Assembly: GCA_937906775.1 (NCBI GenBank)
Contig: CALCUD010000079.1
Span: 1-33,297 of the forward strand
Direction of reading: 5' to 3'
From: an uncultured Clostridia bacterium
GTDB lineage: Bacteria; Bacillota; Clostridia; Christensenellales; Aristaeellaceae
DNA length: 33,297 nt
Shown: piece after piece, positions 23,340 to 31,317 of the stretch
How positions within the stretch are numbered: the stretch's first letter is position 1
Layout of the letters: each line of letters starts with the position of its first letter
The notes under the pieces: model-generated
Told to the model about the DNA's origin: nothing
Databases searched by the model: none
Seen by the model: the letters and a program-made list of their open reading frames with translations, nothing else
Translations under genes and position numbers: made by a program

Positions 23340-24029
23340 TTATTCTGCCGTAAAGGTCACGGATACGGTTTCAGAGACAATGATCTTCGCAGCCTGGACA
23401 AGCGTATCGCTCCCGTAGGCTTTGTCTTCCGCCACGAAATTGCCGACGGAATTGCTGTAGCTGCAGTCGCCTTCTTCATAAACGGAGACAGTACCTGTGA
23501 TCCGCAGACCGGAAGCAGCGGCCAGGACATCCGCTTTTGCAGTCGCGTCCGCGACGGCTTTTTTCAGCGATTCCGCCCGGACGGCTTCCGTATCGGTGGC
23601 AGAAAAACTGATCCCGTCCAGCGTGTTGGCTCCGCTTTTGAAGGCGGCGTCGATCACAGCGCCGACCTTTTCGATATCCGTGATCCTGATTCCCAGGGAG
23701 GAGCTGGCGTTATAGGCGCTGATCTGCTCGCTTTCCTCCGTGTAATCATACAGCGCGTAGATATTGATATAGTTCGTGTTGATGCATTCTTCCGCGATCC
23801 CCAGCGCGATCAGCGCCTCCCGGATCCCGGCGATTTTCGCGTTGACGGTTTGCTGCGCTGTCAGGACATCCCTGTCCCGCGCGCTGACACCGAGGGTGAC
23901 CGTGGCGGTATCGGCGCTGACCTGTGTTTCACCTGTTCCGCGTACAGTGATCGAAGATTCCGCGACAGCGGAAAAACAGATCGCGGTGAAAATGATAACG
24001 GTCAGCAGAATGATGGCGGCTTTTCTCAT
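23340..24029 (-). CDS. SIMPL-domain (DUF541) secreted protein
   Basis: 229 aa with an N-terminal signal peptide (MRKAAIILLTVIIFTAICFSA, hydrophobic from residue 4, likely cut after AVA near 23) and a DUF541/SIMPL domain after it. The SIMPL start SSITVRGTGETQVSADTATVTLGV and the end ETVSVTFTAE are typical. The domain occurs in periplasmic or surface proteins, some linked to oxidative stress or signalling, but the biochemical role is poorly known. ATG 24029 is preceded by AAAGGAGGAA; an upstream ATG (24071) is less likely. It is first in a transcript with the helicase gene. Confidence 0.88.
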   Translation of the reverse strand: MRKAAIILLTVIIFTAICFSAVAESSITVRGTGETQVSADTATVTLGVSARDRDVLTAQQTVNAKIAGIREALIALGIAEECINTNYINIYALYDYTEESEQISAYNASSSLGIRITDIEKVGAVIDAAFKSGANTLDGISFSATDTEAVRAESLKKAVADATAKADVLAAASGLRITGTVSVYEEGDCSYSNSVGNFVAEDKAYGSDTLVQAAKIIVSETVSVTFTAE

Positions 24030-24123
24030 GATAAGGTTCCTCCTTTGCAGGATGATAATATGGGGTTCCACCTATAATGACGTATATCATAAATCGTTTG
24101 TTCCGGGTGGATGGATATGATAC

Positions 24124-24152
24124 AGTATAATAATCTGAAACGGATTTGACAA
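24124..24152 (-). promoter_or_regulatory. Promoter of the SIMPL-helicase operon
   Basis: Minus-strand TTGTCA (24152-24147), a 17-base spacer and TATACT (24129-24124). It leaves a leader of about 90 bases. Confidence 0.7.
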
Positions 24153-24254
24153 CATTCCGGCTTTCTGTTCAAAGGCATCACGACCGGCTGACGGAAACGG
24201 GGGACAAGTCCGTGACGGTATGCCGGATTGATTTCAAAAAAATTTTCCGGAAGG

Positions 24255-24282
24255 TGTAACATTTGCCCGCGGCAGACGTGTA
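24255..24282 (+). promoter_or_regulatory. SigW-like ECF promoter of the sigma operon
   Basis: TGTAAC (24255-24260), 16 bases starting ATTTG, and CGTGTA (24277-24282). It matches the SigW/SigM-type TGAAAC-N16-CGTA layout and lies just before an ECF sigma gene, indicating autoregulation. Confidence 0.75.
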
Positions 24283-24309
24283 TACAGGTGAAGAAGGCAG
24301 GTGAGACCG

Positions 24310-24843
24310 GTGGATCATGATCAGATACTGATGGAACGGCTGAAGACCGGGGATGCCGAAGCGCTTGAGCAGCTGATCGAGCGCTGGCGGGAACGGGCGG
24401 AAAGCTATGCCGTCGGGATTCTTCATGACCGGCAGGCTGCGGAGGATGCCGTGATGGAATCTTTTTCGCGGATCTACGCAGCTCGCTTCCGGTATGAACC
24501 GGAATTCGCTTTCGGGACCTGGTTCCTGACGGTGGTACGCCGCGTCTGCATCGATCAGATCAGATCCGACCGGCGGCGGCCGTTCCCGGTTGCGGATATT
24601 CCCGAGATTCCGACGGATTCTGCGGAGGCGGAAGCCCTGAAACATATGGAGTGGACGGAAATATACCGTGTTCTGGGAGGACTGGAGGAAACGGACCGGC
24701 GAATCCTGACGGGAACGTCACTGGAGAACCGGTCTGCCCGGGAACTGGCCGGAGAACTGGGACTTTCCGAGGGACAGATCAGGGTCCGGCTGCACAGAAT
24801 CCGGAGAAGATTGAGGAAGGGAGGAGGATTTCCCAATGAATGA
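24310..24843 (+). CDS. ECF-type RNA polymerase sigma factor
   Basis: 177 aa. Region 2 spans about 20-85 (GILHDRQAAEDAVMESFSRIYA, then the FGTWFLTVVRRVCIDQIRS helix). Region 4 is at about 118-170 (LGGLEETDRRILTG...SARELAGELGLSEGQIRVRLHRIRRRLRK). There is no C-terminal extension. The start is GTG 24310, with AGGTGA 5 bases upstream; GTG 24301 is the alternative. It is headed by a SigW-like promoter and its stop overlaps the start of a 58-aa membrane protein (ATGAATGA). The genes after it encode signal peptidase I and a secreted VWA protein, so an envelope-stress role is likely. Confidence 0.92.
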   Translation: MDHDQILMERLKTGDAEALEQLIERWRERAESYAVGILHDRQAAEDAVMESFSRIYAARFRYEPEFAFGTWFLTVVRRVCIDQIRSDRRRPFPVADIPEIPTDSAEAEALKHMEWTEIYRVLGGLEETDRRILTGTSLENRSARELAGELGLSEGQIRVRLHRIRRRLRKGGGFPNE

Positions 24844-25012
24844 GGAGTACTTCCGGAAAGTGATATTGAGAGGGAATGAACTGGAACTGCTGGAACGTGC
24901 CGCACGCGCACTGCCGGTAACGCATCCTGTACTGAAAGGAATCCTCGCAGCGGCTGCGACGCTTCTCGCAGCGCTCCTGCCTACAGTCAGCGCGGCGCAG
25001 GTCTTCTTCTGA
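24836..25012 (+). CDS. 58-aa single-pass membrane protein, candidate tiny anti-sigma factor
   Basis: Found by reading. ATG 24836 overlaps the sigma stop and is preceded by GGAGGA. The N-terminal half is charged and helical (about 1-28, NEEYFRKVILRGNELELLERAA). A single hydrophobic helix follows (GILAAAATLLAALLPTVSAA, about 35-54). An anti-sigma factor is usually larger (about 100-350 aa with a ZAS or helical domain). The layout (sigma first, coupled small membrane protein second) is what an anti-sigma gene should look like. No motif proves it, so the role is inference. Confidence 0.6.
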   Translation: MNEEYFRKVILRGNELELLERAARALPVTHPVLKGILAAAATLLAALLPTVSAAQVFF

Positions 25013-25038
25013 AAAAAACGAAGGAGATGTGTTTATCC

Positions 25039-25671
25039 ATGAAACGGAATAATCAAAAAGAACAGACGGGCAGGACAGCGGGCCGGGAAATAGTGAGCTG
25101 GGTTTTCTCCATTCTGGCGGCGGTGCTGATTGCCCTGGTTATCAGAACCTTCCTCTTTGAGCCTGTGCGGGTGGAAGGTGAATCTATGGACGGAACGCTG
25201 ACAGATGGGGAGATCATGCTGGTCAGCAAAACAGATTATGCTTCCGCATGGTTCACGCTGCCCTGGCAGGAGAACCGGCAGAAGGAGCAGGCTTCGAGAC
25301 TGACGACAGGAGGAGCGCCGGAACGGTTTGATGTAGTGATCTGTCGATACCCGGGCCGGGGCGATACCAATTTTGTCAAGCGTGTGGTCGGCCTTCCCGG
25401 CGACACGGTTCAGCTTTCAGACGGATTTCTTTATGTCAACGGGGAAAAATACGATGAGCCCTATATTCTGGACGAATACAGAACCGTGGGAGCCTGTGAC
25501 GGGGAGAATTACGGTCCGGTTACCGTTCCGGAAGGATGTTATTTTGTCATGGGAGATCATCGGAATAATTCCAATGACAGCCGGTATCAGGGCGCGATTC
25601 CGAGAGACGCCATCATCGGCCATGTCTGCAGGGTTGTATGGCCGCTGGGGAACGCTCGTTCGATTGAGTAA
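25039..25671 (+). CDS. lepB: Signal peptidase I
   Basis: Membrane-bound serine-lysine protease that removes signal peptides of exported proteins. 210 aa. It has a basic N-terminus, one membrane helix (about 19-40, SWVFSILAAVLIALVIRTFLF), the serine box GESMDGTL (S49), the lysine box FVKRVVGLPGD (K114) and the C-terminal GDHRNNSNDSRYQG box. All catalytic boxes are intact. I choose ATG 25039, since AAGGAG directly abuts ATG 25027. It sits between the sigma/small-protein pair and a VWA protein that needs its signal peptide cleaved. It may be an operon-specific peptidase rather than the housekeeping copy. Confidence 0.93.
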   Translation: MKRNNQKEQTGRTAGREIVSWVFSILAAVLIALVIRTFLFEPVRVEGESMDGTLTDGEIMLVSKTDYASAWFTLPWQENRQKEQASRLTTGGAPERFDVVICRYPGRGDTNFVKRVVGLPGDTVQLSDGFLYVNGEKYDEPYILDEYRTVGACDGENYGPVTVPEGCYFVMGDHRNNSNDSRYQGAIPRDAIIGHVCRVVWPLGNARSIE

Positions 25672-25765
25672 AAAAATTTTTCATCAAGGCCGGAACTTCC
25701 GCCTCCCGACTGACGTCATACAGCCGTGAAACGAAACGACGAAAGTCGGATGAGGAGGAAAGAAT

Positions 25766-27592
25766 ATGCTGAGAAAAAGAATGATGGGAATTCTGATCGC
25801 CCTGGTTTTGCTGACGGGAATGTTTTCAAGTTGGCCTGCCATGGCCGGGAAGGTCTGGCAGGAAGGCGACAGCGGTGAAACGGTACTGGCGATCCAGACC
25901 CGGCTGGCCGAACTCGGATATTCCGACACGGAAACAGACGGCGTTTACGGGGAAGGGACACAGAAAGCCATTCTGATGTTTCAGTTCCTGAACGGTCTGA
26001 TGCAAACCGGTTTCGCGGATGAAATCACCGTAACCACCCTGATGTCGGAAAACGCGGTAGCGTATAACGAGTCGAACGCGCACTGGTTCACCTACGGCGG
26101 CGTTTGTGTGGAAGAGGAAGCGACAGATTCCGCTGCGGGTTTCGAAATGCCTGTGATGTATTCCGCGGCCCGGTCCGGTGCAAAGAACGCTGCAGGCGGA
26201 TTCCTGTGGAATACGCAGGAATTCACGACCTTCAGGGAGAACGGATTCCAGTCCGTCAGCGCTTCTCCGCTTTCAACCTTTGCCGCCGATATTGATACGG
26301 CCTCATGGACGCAGATCCGCCAGCGGCTGCTGCGGGGCGAACCGGTCCCGGCGGACAGCGTACGGGTGGAGGAAATGCTGAACTATTTCCGGTATAATTA
26401 CAAAAAACCGGTCGCGGGCGAACCCTTCGGCGTTACGATGGAGATGGGAGACTGCCCCTGGAATCCGGATACCAGACTGCTCCTGATCGGTCTGCAAGCC
26501 GAAGAGATCCGGACGGAGGATGTTGCAAAGAATATCGTGTTCCTGATCGACGTATCCGGCAGCATGGATTCCGCGGAAAAGCTGCCGCTGGTGAAACGTT
26601 CGTTCCTGCTGCTGCTGGACACGCTCGGCCCGAATGATACGGTCTCCATTGTGACCTATGCCAGCGGAGACAGGATCGTGCTGGACGGCGTGCCGGCCTC
26701 TGAAAAAACGACAATCATGCAGGCGATCAATGATCTGACAGCGGGCGGAGGCACCAACGGCGCGGCCGGCATTCAGACGGCCTACGCGCTGGCGGAGAAG
26801 CATCTGGCCGAGGGAGGCATCAACCGGATCCTGCTTGCGACGGACGGCGATCTGAACATCGGCGTTTCTTCCAAAGGCGATCTGGCGCGGATGGTGATGG
26901 AAAAGAAAGCCAACGGTGTTTCTCTCACATGTCTCGGCTTCGGCGGATACAACTATAAGGATAACCGGATGGAGGCGCTGGCGGATTACGGCGACGGGAA
27001 TTACTACTACATCGATGAGATCCATGAAGCGCGCCGCGCCCTGATCACCGAAGCGGGCGGTACATTCCATACCGTCGCGAAGGACGTGAAGCTGCAGCTG
27101 GATTTCAATCCGGCCTATATCAAGGGTTACAGGCTGGTCGGATATGAAGACCGTGTCATGGACGCGGAAGATTTTGCCGATGACACCAAAGACGGCGGCG
27201 AGCTTGGAAGCGGGCACCGCGTGACGGCGCTTTATGAGATCGTCCCGATCGACAGCGCGTTTGATTTCAATGTCGCGGAGAGCAAATACGCGGCAGCGGT
27301 TTCCTCCGAAAACCGGGAGTGGCTGACGCTGTCCATCCGCGCCAAGGCTCCGGACAGCGATGTCAGTACGCTTTGGACTTATCCCCTTACGGATCCGGAT
27401 TCCTTTGCTCCGACTGAAAACCTGACCTTCGCGGCGGGCGTGGCGGAAGCCGGTATGCTGCTGCGCGGCAGTGAGTACGCGGGCACATCCTCCTGGAAGG
27501 ACGCGCTTGCGCTGCTCCGTTCCTGTCCGTCGGTCAGCGGTGATCCCTATAAGGAAGAACTGGTCTACCTCCTGGGATTGATGGAGCGCTGA
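25766..27592 (+). CDS. Secreted peptidoglycan-binding VWA-domain protein (YfbK-like)
   Basis: 608 aa. Signal peptide (about 1-27, MGILIALVLLTGMFSSWPAMA), a peptidoglycan-binding_1 domain (about 33-92, VLAIQTRLAELGY...FGEGTQKAILMFQ type), a linker, a conserved N-terminal domain (about 165-250), a VWA domain (about 257-430) with the MIDAS motif DVSGSM (D262, S264, S266) and a C-terminal YfbK-type domain. It presumably anchors in the cell wall and binds a protein through the VWA metal site. GAGGAGG precedes ATG 25766, 95 bases after signal peptidase. YfbK-like genes are often near ECF sigma genes (family knowledge). Here they lie in one apparent operon ended by a terminator. Confidence 0.9.
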   Translation: MLRKRMMGILIALVLLTGMFSSWPAMAGKVWQEGDSGETVLAIQTRLAELGYSDTETDGVYGEGTQKAILMFQFLNGLMQTGFADEITVTTLMSENAVAYNESNAHWFTYGGVCVEEEATDSAAGFEMPVMYSAARSGAKNAAGGFLWNTQEFTTFRENGFQSVSASPLSTFAADIDTASWTQIRQRLLRGEPVPADSVRVEEMLNYFRYNYKKPVAGEPFGVTMEMGDCPWNPDTRLLLIGLQAEEIRTEDVAKNIVFLIDVSGSMDSAEKLPLVKRSFLLLLDTLGPNDTVSIVTYASGDRIVLDGVPASEKTTIMQAINDLTAGGGTNGAAGIQTAYALAEKHLAEGGINRILLATDGDLNIGVSSKGDLARMVMEKKANGVSLTCLGFGGYNYKDNRMEALADYGDGNYYYIDEIHEARRALITEAGGTFHTVAKDVKLQLDFNPAYIKGYRLVGYEDRVMDAEDFADDTKDGGELGSGHRVTALYEIVPIDSAFDFNVAESKYAAAVSSENREWLTLSIRAKAPDSDVSTLWTYPLTDPDSFAPTENLTFAAGVAEAGMLLRGSEYAGTSSWKDALALLRSCPSVSGDPYKEELVYLLGLMER

Positions 27593-27603
27593 GTTTATCC
27601 TGT

Positions 27604-27636
27604 AAGGACGCCCGCCCTTTGGCGGCGTCCTTTTTT
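27604..27636 (+). terminator. Intrinsic terminator of the sigma operon
   Basis: A 9-bp perfect stem (27604-27612 with 27624-27632), an 11-base loop and T6 at 27631-27636. Confidence 0.9.
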
Positions 27637-27663
27637 CGCCGGATCCGGCGGCGATAAAAAATA

Positions 27664-27692
27664 TTGAATCATGCTGTGAAACATGATATAGT
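27664..27692 (+). promoter_or_regulatory. Promoter with operator-like dyad in the spacer (VOC gene)
   Basis: TTGAAT (27664-27669), a 17-base spacer and TATAGT (27687-27692). A perfect inverted repeat ATCATG-N8-CATGAT (27668-27687) fills the spacer between the two boxes, so it looks like a repressor site. Confidence 0.6.
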
Positions 27693-27727
27693 ATATTCAA
27701 CAAAGTTCAGAAAGCGGGGTAATATTC

Positions 27728-28108
27728 ATGAAAGTGACGTCCTATTTTCCTGAGATTTTTGTTAAAGATATGGAAAAAGCCAAAGCGTCCTACATCAATG
27801 ATCTGGGCTTTGCTGTGAAGCATAACCAGGTGAACGGCGAAACCCAGTATGTGATTATGGAAAACGAGTACGGTGACAGGATCGCCCTGATATCCTTCCC
27901 GGACGATTCCATTCCAGAAGGGGTTTATGCCATGAGGATGAATGTATCCAACATCGACGAAGGCATTGAATATTTCCTGGTCAGAGGATACCGCAATCCC
28001 GGAAGCACCCTTCGCGGCGGAAGGCCTGATATCCACGGCCATGCCAGATACGAAATGATGATTTCTCCCGAAGGCGTCCGGGTGGATATTGTGGAACACC
28101 AGAAATAA
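27728..28108 (+). CDS. VOC family protein (glyoxalase/bleomycin-resistance-like)
   Basis: 126 aa, two beta-alpha-beta-beta-beta modules in one chain: EIFVKDMEKAKASYINDLGF (about 9-28) opens module 1 and GVYAMRMNVSNIDEGIEYF (about 65-83) opens module 2, and DIVEHQK ends it with a candidate metal-ligand glutamate. It could be a glyoxalase, a drug-binding resistance protein or a dioxygenase; the substrate is unknown. GGGG precedes ATG 27728. Its promoter carries a palindrome, so repressor control is likely. A terminator follows directly, so it is monocistronic. Confidence 0.83.
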   Translation: MKVTSYFPEIFVKDMEKAKASYINDLGFAVKHNQVNGETQYVIMENEYGDRIALISFPDDSIPEGVYAMRMNVSNIDEGIEYFLVRGYRNPGSTLRGGRPDIHGHARYEMMISPEGVRVDIVEHQK

Positions 28109-28122
28109 CAGATACTGGAAAA

Positions 28123-28151
28123 ACACGCGGAAATGATCCGCGTGTTTTTTT
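28123..28151 (+). terminator. Intrinsic terminator of the VOC gene
   Basis: An 8-bp perfect stem (28123-28130 with 28138-28145), a 7-base loop and a run of seven T (28145-28151). Confidence 0.88.
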
Positions 28152-28249
28152 GCTGCCCGGATGCAGCCCGGAAAACGGATGAGTGCGTCCGGATGCCGCT
28201 GCTGATGAACGGAATGGCGTCCGGACCGGTCATGCGGAAGGCGAAACGG

Positions 28250-28579
28250 TCAGCGGAGCGTTTCCGTAAAGGCTTTTTTCAGGATTGCTGAATCGGGCTT
28301 CTGACCGGCTTTCACCTGCAGCATCCCTTTGGGCGTAAACCGGTACGCGGACAGCTGTTCCGCGTTTCGGGACAGTCCGGCGGCCTCAATATTGATGTGA
28401 TCTTTGAACGGAATGATCCTGACAAATTTCTCCCCGCAGTAATAGCTGGGCAGTTTCGCCCACAGTGTTTCCGTGACGGTGATCCCGTCAAGAGAACAAG
28501 CGATCTCTCTGATCTCAGTAAACAGCTGTACGATCTCTGCCGGATAGCGTTCGAGATACTGTCCGATTTCCTGTGTCAT
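28250..28579 (-). CDS. DUF1801-like (YdhG-type) small protein
   Basis: 109 aa, cytoplasmic. The first half is helical (TQEIGQYLERYPAEIVQLFTEIREI). The second half has WAKLPSYYCGEKFVRIIPFKDHINIEA, the YdhG/DUF1801 beta-sheet pattern. Function is unknown. ATG 28579 has GGAGGG upstream. Its start overlaps (ATGA) the stop of an AraC-type remnant on the same strand, suggesting it was once translated coupled to that regulator. It probably lies on the transcript of the flavin reductase gene upstream. Confidence 0.75.
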   Translation of the reverse strand: MTQEIGQYLERYPAEIVQLFTEIREIACSLDGITVTETLWAKLPSYYCGEKFVRIIPFKDHINIEAAGLSRNAEQLSAYRFTPKGMLQVKAGQKPDSAILKKAFTETLR

Positions 28580-28698
28580 GTGCGGGTCCCTCCTCTTAAA
28601 AAAACCGGTTCGTTTTTTCTGTATTGACAGGGCGTTACCCCCGTGATCTCACGGTAAGTCTTTGTGAAATGGCTCGGGGCGGCAAAACCGACTTGCTT
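28576..28698 (-). pseudogene. C-terminal remnant of an AraC/XylS-family regulator
   Basis: About 40 codons with no start. They read KQVGFAAPSHFTKTYREITG then VTPCQYR, the second helix-turn-helix and end motif of AraC proteins (compare VGF-x-SxSYFxRxFKKxxGxTPxxYR). An in-frame stop lies shortly before it (about 28728), and the whole N-terminus is missing. Its stop TGA 28578-28576 overlaps the start of the next gene. It follows the flavin reductase gene by about 70 bases. Confidence 0.7.
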
Positions 28699-28765
28699 TT
28701 TCCCACGCCGTTTTGTTTCCTGCAATTATGGTTCCGTATCCGGCTCTTTCTCCCGGCTCAGACGG

Positions 28766-29410
28766 TCAGTATTCACCGATGTCAAGGATCGGCTTCACGA
28801 TGCCGGCATAGTCATGCGCTTTTCCGGGAAAAGTCTCGGGATTGATCGGATGGTGAATATTATAAAGCATTCCGTTCTCTGCGACCCGGTTGTTCAGGTA
28901 ATCTTCATCCACATGAACATTCACAATATCCAGACAGACGATCACATGATCGTCTCCCGGAATGATCTCTTTTTCCCAGAGGAACCGGCATTCCAGATTC
29001 ATAAAGCATTCGTCCACCATGGGAGCATTTACTTTTGCCGCCGGAACAGCCGTCAGCCCGGACACGGTGATCTCATCCCTGTCCCAGTCGTTGTTGCGGA
29101 TCGTATCCATCGCTTTTTCATACAGATCCGCGGACAGGAAATTGATGACTGCTTCCCCGCTTTCCTGCAGCGTCCTGTATAAATGACCGTTTTTGTTCAC
29201 GCTGGAAAGGATCGCGCAGTAATGTTTCGCGTGATCCGCTGTGCTGAAACAGGCCCAGGACTGCATGCAGGCGTTTTCCCGGCCGTTGGATTTCCGGGAT
29301 GTTACCAGAAACATGGGCGCCGGGACCGAAGTGACGAATTCCAGCCAGTTGAACCCCCAGGCTTGAAGATTTTTCATGCTTTCCGGCACTTCAAAATACT
29401 GATGTTTCAT
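28766..29410 (-). CDS. Flavin reductase family protein
   Basis: 214-aa protein with the FMN-binding split-barrel fold of the flavin reductase/NimA-type family. Visible features are VTSVPAPMFLVTSRKSNGRENACMQSW (about 23-49, the substrate and FMN strand) and a later ECRFLWEKEIIPGDDHVIVCLDIVNVHVDE (about 145-174). It reduces flavin with NAD(P)H or acts as a flavoprotein; partner unknown. I choose ATG 29410 (AAAGG about 11 bases before, AGGA nearer); an in-frame ATG at 29491 lies upstream. The ALDH gene precedes it on the same strand, so the pair could form a redox operon. Confidence 0.85.
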   Translation of the reverse strand: MKHQYFEVPESMKNLQAWGFNWLEFVTSVPAPMFLVTSRKSNGRENACMQSWACFSTADHAKHYCAILSSVNKNGHLYRTLQESGEAVINFLSADLYEKAMDTIRNNDWDRDEITVSGLTAVPAAKVNAPMVDECFMNLECRFLWEKEIIPGDDHVIVCLDIVNVHVDEDYLNNRVAENGMLYNIHHPINPETFPGKAHDYAGIVKPILDIGEY

Positions 29411-29502
29411 ATTCCTGTACACACCTTTCTGTTTATTCCCGTTTGATCCTCTGCGGATTCCGGAGCATGTCCGGAAAAACCGCACCGGCATTTCCAGGTT
29501 GT

Positions 29503-30918
29503 TTATTTCTCAAAAAGTCTCAGAAACTTCATTTTGACTTTTTCGTTCCTGCCGCCGTAGGGGTGTTCCCGTAGGGAAAGATTCAAATGTGTTTTCCCGG
29601 TCAGCACGGTCTGAGGATGCGTGAATTCACGGAAGCCCCATTCACCGTGATATGCGCCCATGCCGGAGTGTCCCGTGCCGTTGAACGGAACGCCTTTGAC
29701 CATCATGTGAACACAGACCTCATTGACGCATCCGCCGCCATACAGCTGCGTCTGCATCACCCGGTCAGCCCATTTTTTGTCTTTGGTGAACAGGTACAGG
29801 GCCAGCGGACGCTCACGCTGTGCCATCACATTCAAGATCTCATTGACTTCATGATCTTTGTAGGGAACAACGGGCAGGATCGGGCAGAACAGTTCGTGCC
29901 GGACAAGGTCATCGTCTTTATCAATCGGATACAGTACGGTCGGCGAATACTTTTGTGTTTCCTTTATTCCGCTGCCGCCGAAACAGACGCGGTCGCGGTA
30001 TGCTTCCGAGATCCGCTCGCATTTTTCATAGACCAGGGCTGAGATCAACCTCGGATATTCGTCATTTTCTTCGGGATGTTCACCGATCTGACGGATAAAC
30101 TCAGCTTTCAGCGCGGCAAGAAATTTGTCCGCGATCTCTTCCGCGACGGCGACCTGATTGATGTTGATGCAGATCTGTCCCGCGTTGCAGAGTTTGAAAA
30201 AAGCGATTTTTCTCGCAGCGTCCCGGATATCGGCGTCCTTCCGGATCAGACACCAGTTTCCGGTCTCGCCGCCGAGCTCAAGCGCGACAGGAGTCAGATT
30301 ATTCGCGGCCTCCGCCATGACGTGCCTGGCTACATTCGGCGACCCGGTGTAGAAGATCTTGTCAAACCGTTCTGCGAGGCAGAGGTCGGCAATGTCATGT
30401 CCGCCGTCAATCAGGGTCACATATTCCGCGTCAAAGGTTTCAGTAATGAATTTTTTCAGCGCGTCGGTGCATGCCGCCGATTTGGAACTTGTTTTGATGA
30501 CCGCCGTGTTGCCGCCCGCGATGCTGGCAATCAGAACACCGAGCGTCAGCAGGATCGGGAAATTGAACGGGCTGATGATCAGCGTCACCCCGTAAGGCAT
30601 TTTGAAGACTTTTGTTGAAATGCTTGGAAAGCACATCAGTCCGCTGTAATGCTTCTCCGGCTTTGCCCATCTGCGCAGCCCCCGGATCGTTTCATTGATC
30701 TCCACGATGACCGGTCCGATATCACAGAGGTATGCTTCGACCCTGCTTCTGCCGAGATCTTCATGAAGCGCTGATTCAAAAGCTTCCCCGTGAGCGATGA
30801 CAGCGGCTTTCAGCTTTTTCAGCTGCCCGATCCGCCACGCGACATCCAGCGTCTTCCCGGCGCGGAAGAATGCGCGCTGTTTTTCCACAATGCCATGTAT
30901 TTCCTGTTCTGTGTACAT
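29503..30918 (-). CDS. NAD(P)-dependent aldehyde dehydrogenase, ALDH3-like
   Basis: 471 aa. Oxidises an aldehyde to the acid with NAD(P). ALDH3-type signs: EAYLCDIGPVIVEINE early, PYGVTLIISPFNFPILLTLG (about 107-126), FTGSPNVARHV as the nucleotide-binding loop, catalytic E214 in LELGG and nucleophile C250 in NAGQICI. The LELGGE context (usual LELGGK) is a local variant. ATG 30918 is preceded by GAGG at 8 bases; ATG 30939 is possible. The flavin reductase gene follows 92 bases on. Substrate is unknown; fatty or phenolic aldehydes are family options. Confidence 0.9.
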   Translation of the reverse strand: MYTEQEIHGIVEKQRAFFRAGKTLDVAWRIGQLKKLKAAVIAHGEAFESALHEDLGRSRVEAYLCDIGPVIVEINETIRGLRRWAKPEKHYSGLMCFPSISTKVFKMPYGVTLIISPFNFPILLTLGVLIASIAGGNTAVIKTSSKSAACTDALKKFITETFDAEYVTLIDGGHDIADLCLAERFDKIFYTGSPNVARHVMAEAANNLTPVALELGGETGNWCLIRKDADIRDAARKIAFFKLCNAGQICININQVAVAEEIADKFLAALKAEFIRQIGEHPEENDEYPRLISALVYEKCERISEAYRDRVCFGGSGIKETQKYSPTVLYPIDKDDDLVRHELFCPILPVVPYKDHEVNEILNVMAQRERPLALYLFTKDKKWADRVMQTQLYGGGCVNEVCVHMMVKGVPFNGTGHSGMGAYHGEWGFREFTHPQTVLTGKTHLNLSLREHPYGGRNEKVKMKFLRLFEK

Positions 30919-31005
30919 CCTGCATGCCTCACTTTTCATCGATCCCGCGGATTCCGCTGCCTGATTTCCGTACGATACAGGCGAAACTGCCCGTCCTGTT
31001 TGCAA

Positions 31006-31317
31006 TAGACCGGGGGATCGCGTTCTGATCCTTTGACGAATGAACAGATGCGGTCACTTTAAGGTCATTCTGACGCATAGCCTCCATTATTTCTGTAGAG
31101 TATTATAGTATAACAAGCTCAAAACATGAAACGGGCGAATCCCTGCCGGACACAGACCGTCATTCCGGCGAAGGCCGAAAGGTTTTTGATATCCATCCCG
31201 GAGATAACCTGATCATTCCGGGAGATGAAGGTCAGGGGATCGCGACCGTGAAGGAAAAAGGATGATTGGATTTGATCAGGATGGGACACAGAACGTAAAG
31301 AAACGGAGACGGCCTGA
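31006..31317. other. Intergenic region with ALDH promoter and an orphan coding-like tract
   Basis: About 310 bases. A minus-strand TATAAT (31107-31102) with a weak -35 may drive the ALDH operon, leaving a leader of about 180 bases. A plus-strand open tract lies at 31128-31265. It lacks a start, ends KVFDIHPGDNLIIPGDEGQG plus a short basic tail, then TGA. It looks coding-like and may be the tail of a lost gene. Nothing else was seen. Confidence 0.35.

Noticed and set aside
25027..25029. ATG 25027 as start of signal peptidase I
   Set aside because: The AAGGAG directly abuts this ATG with no spacing, so 25039 is the more plausible start.
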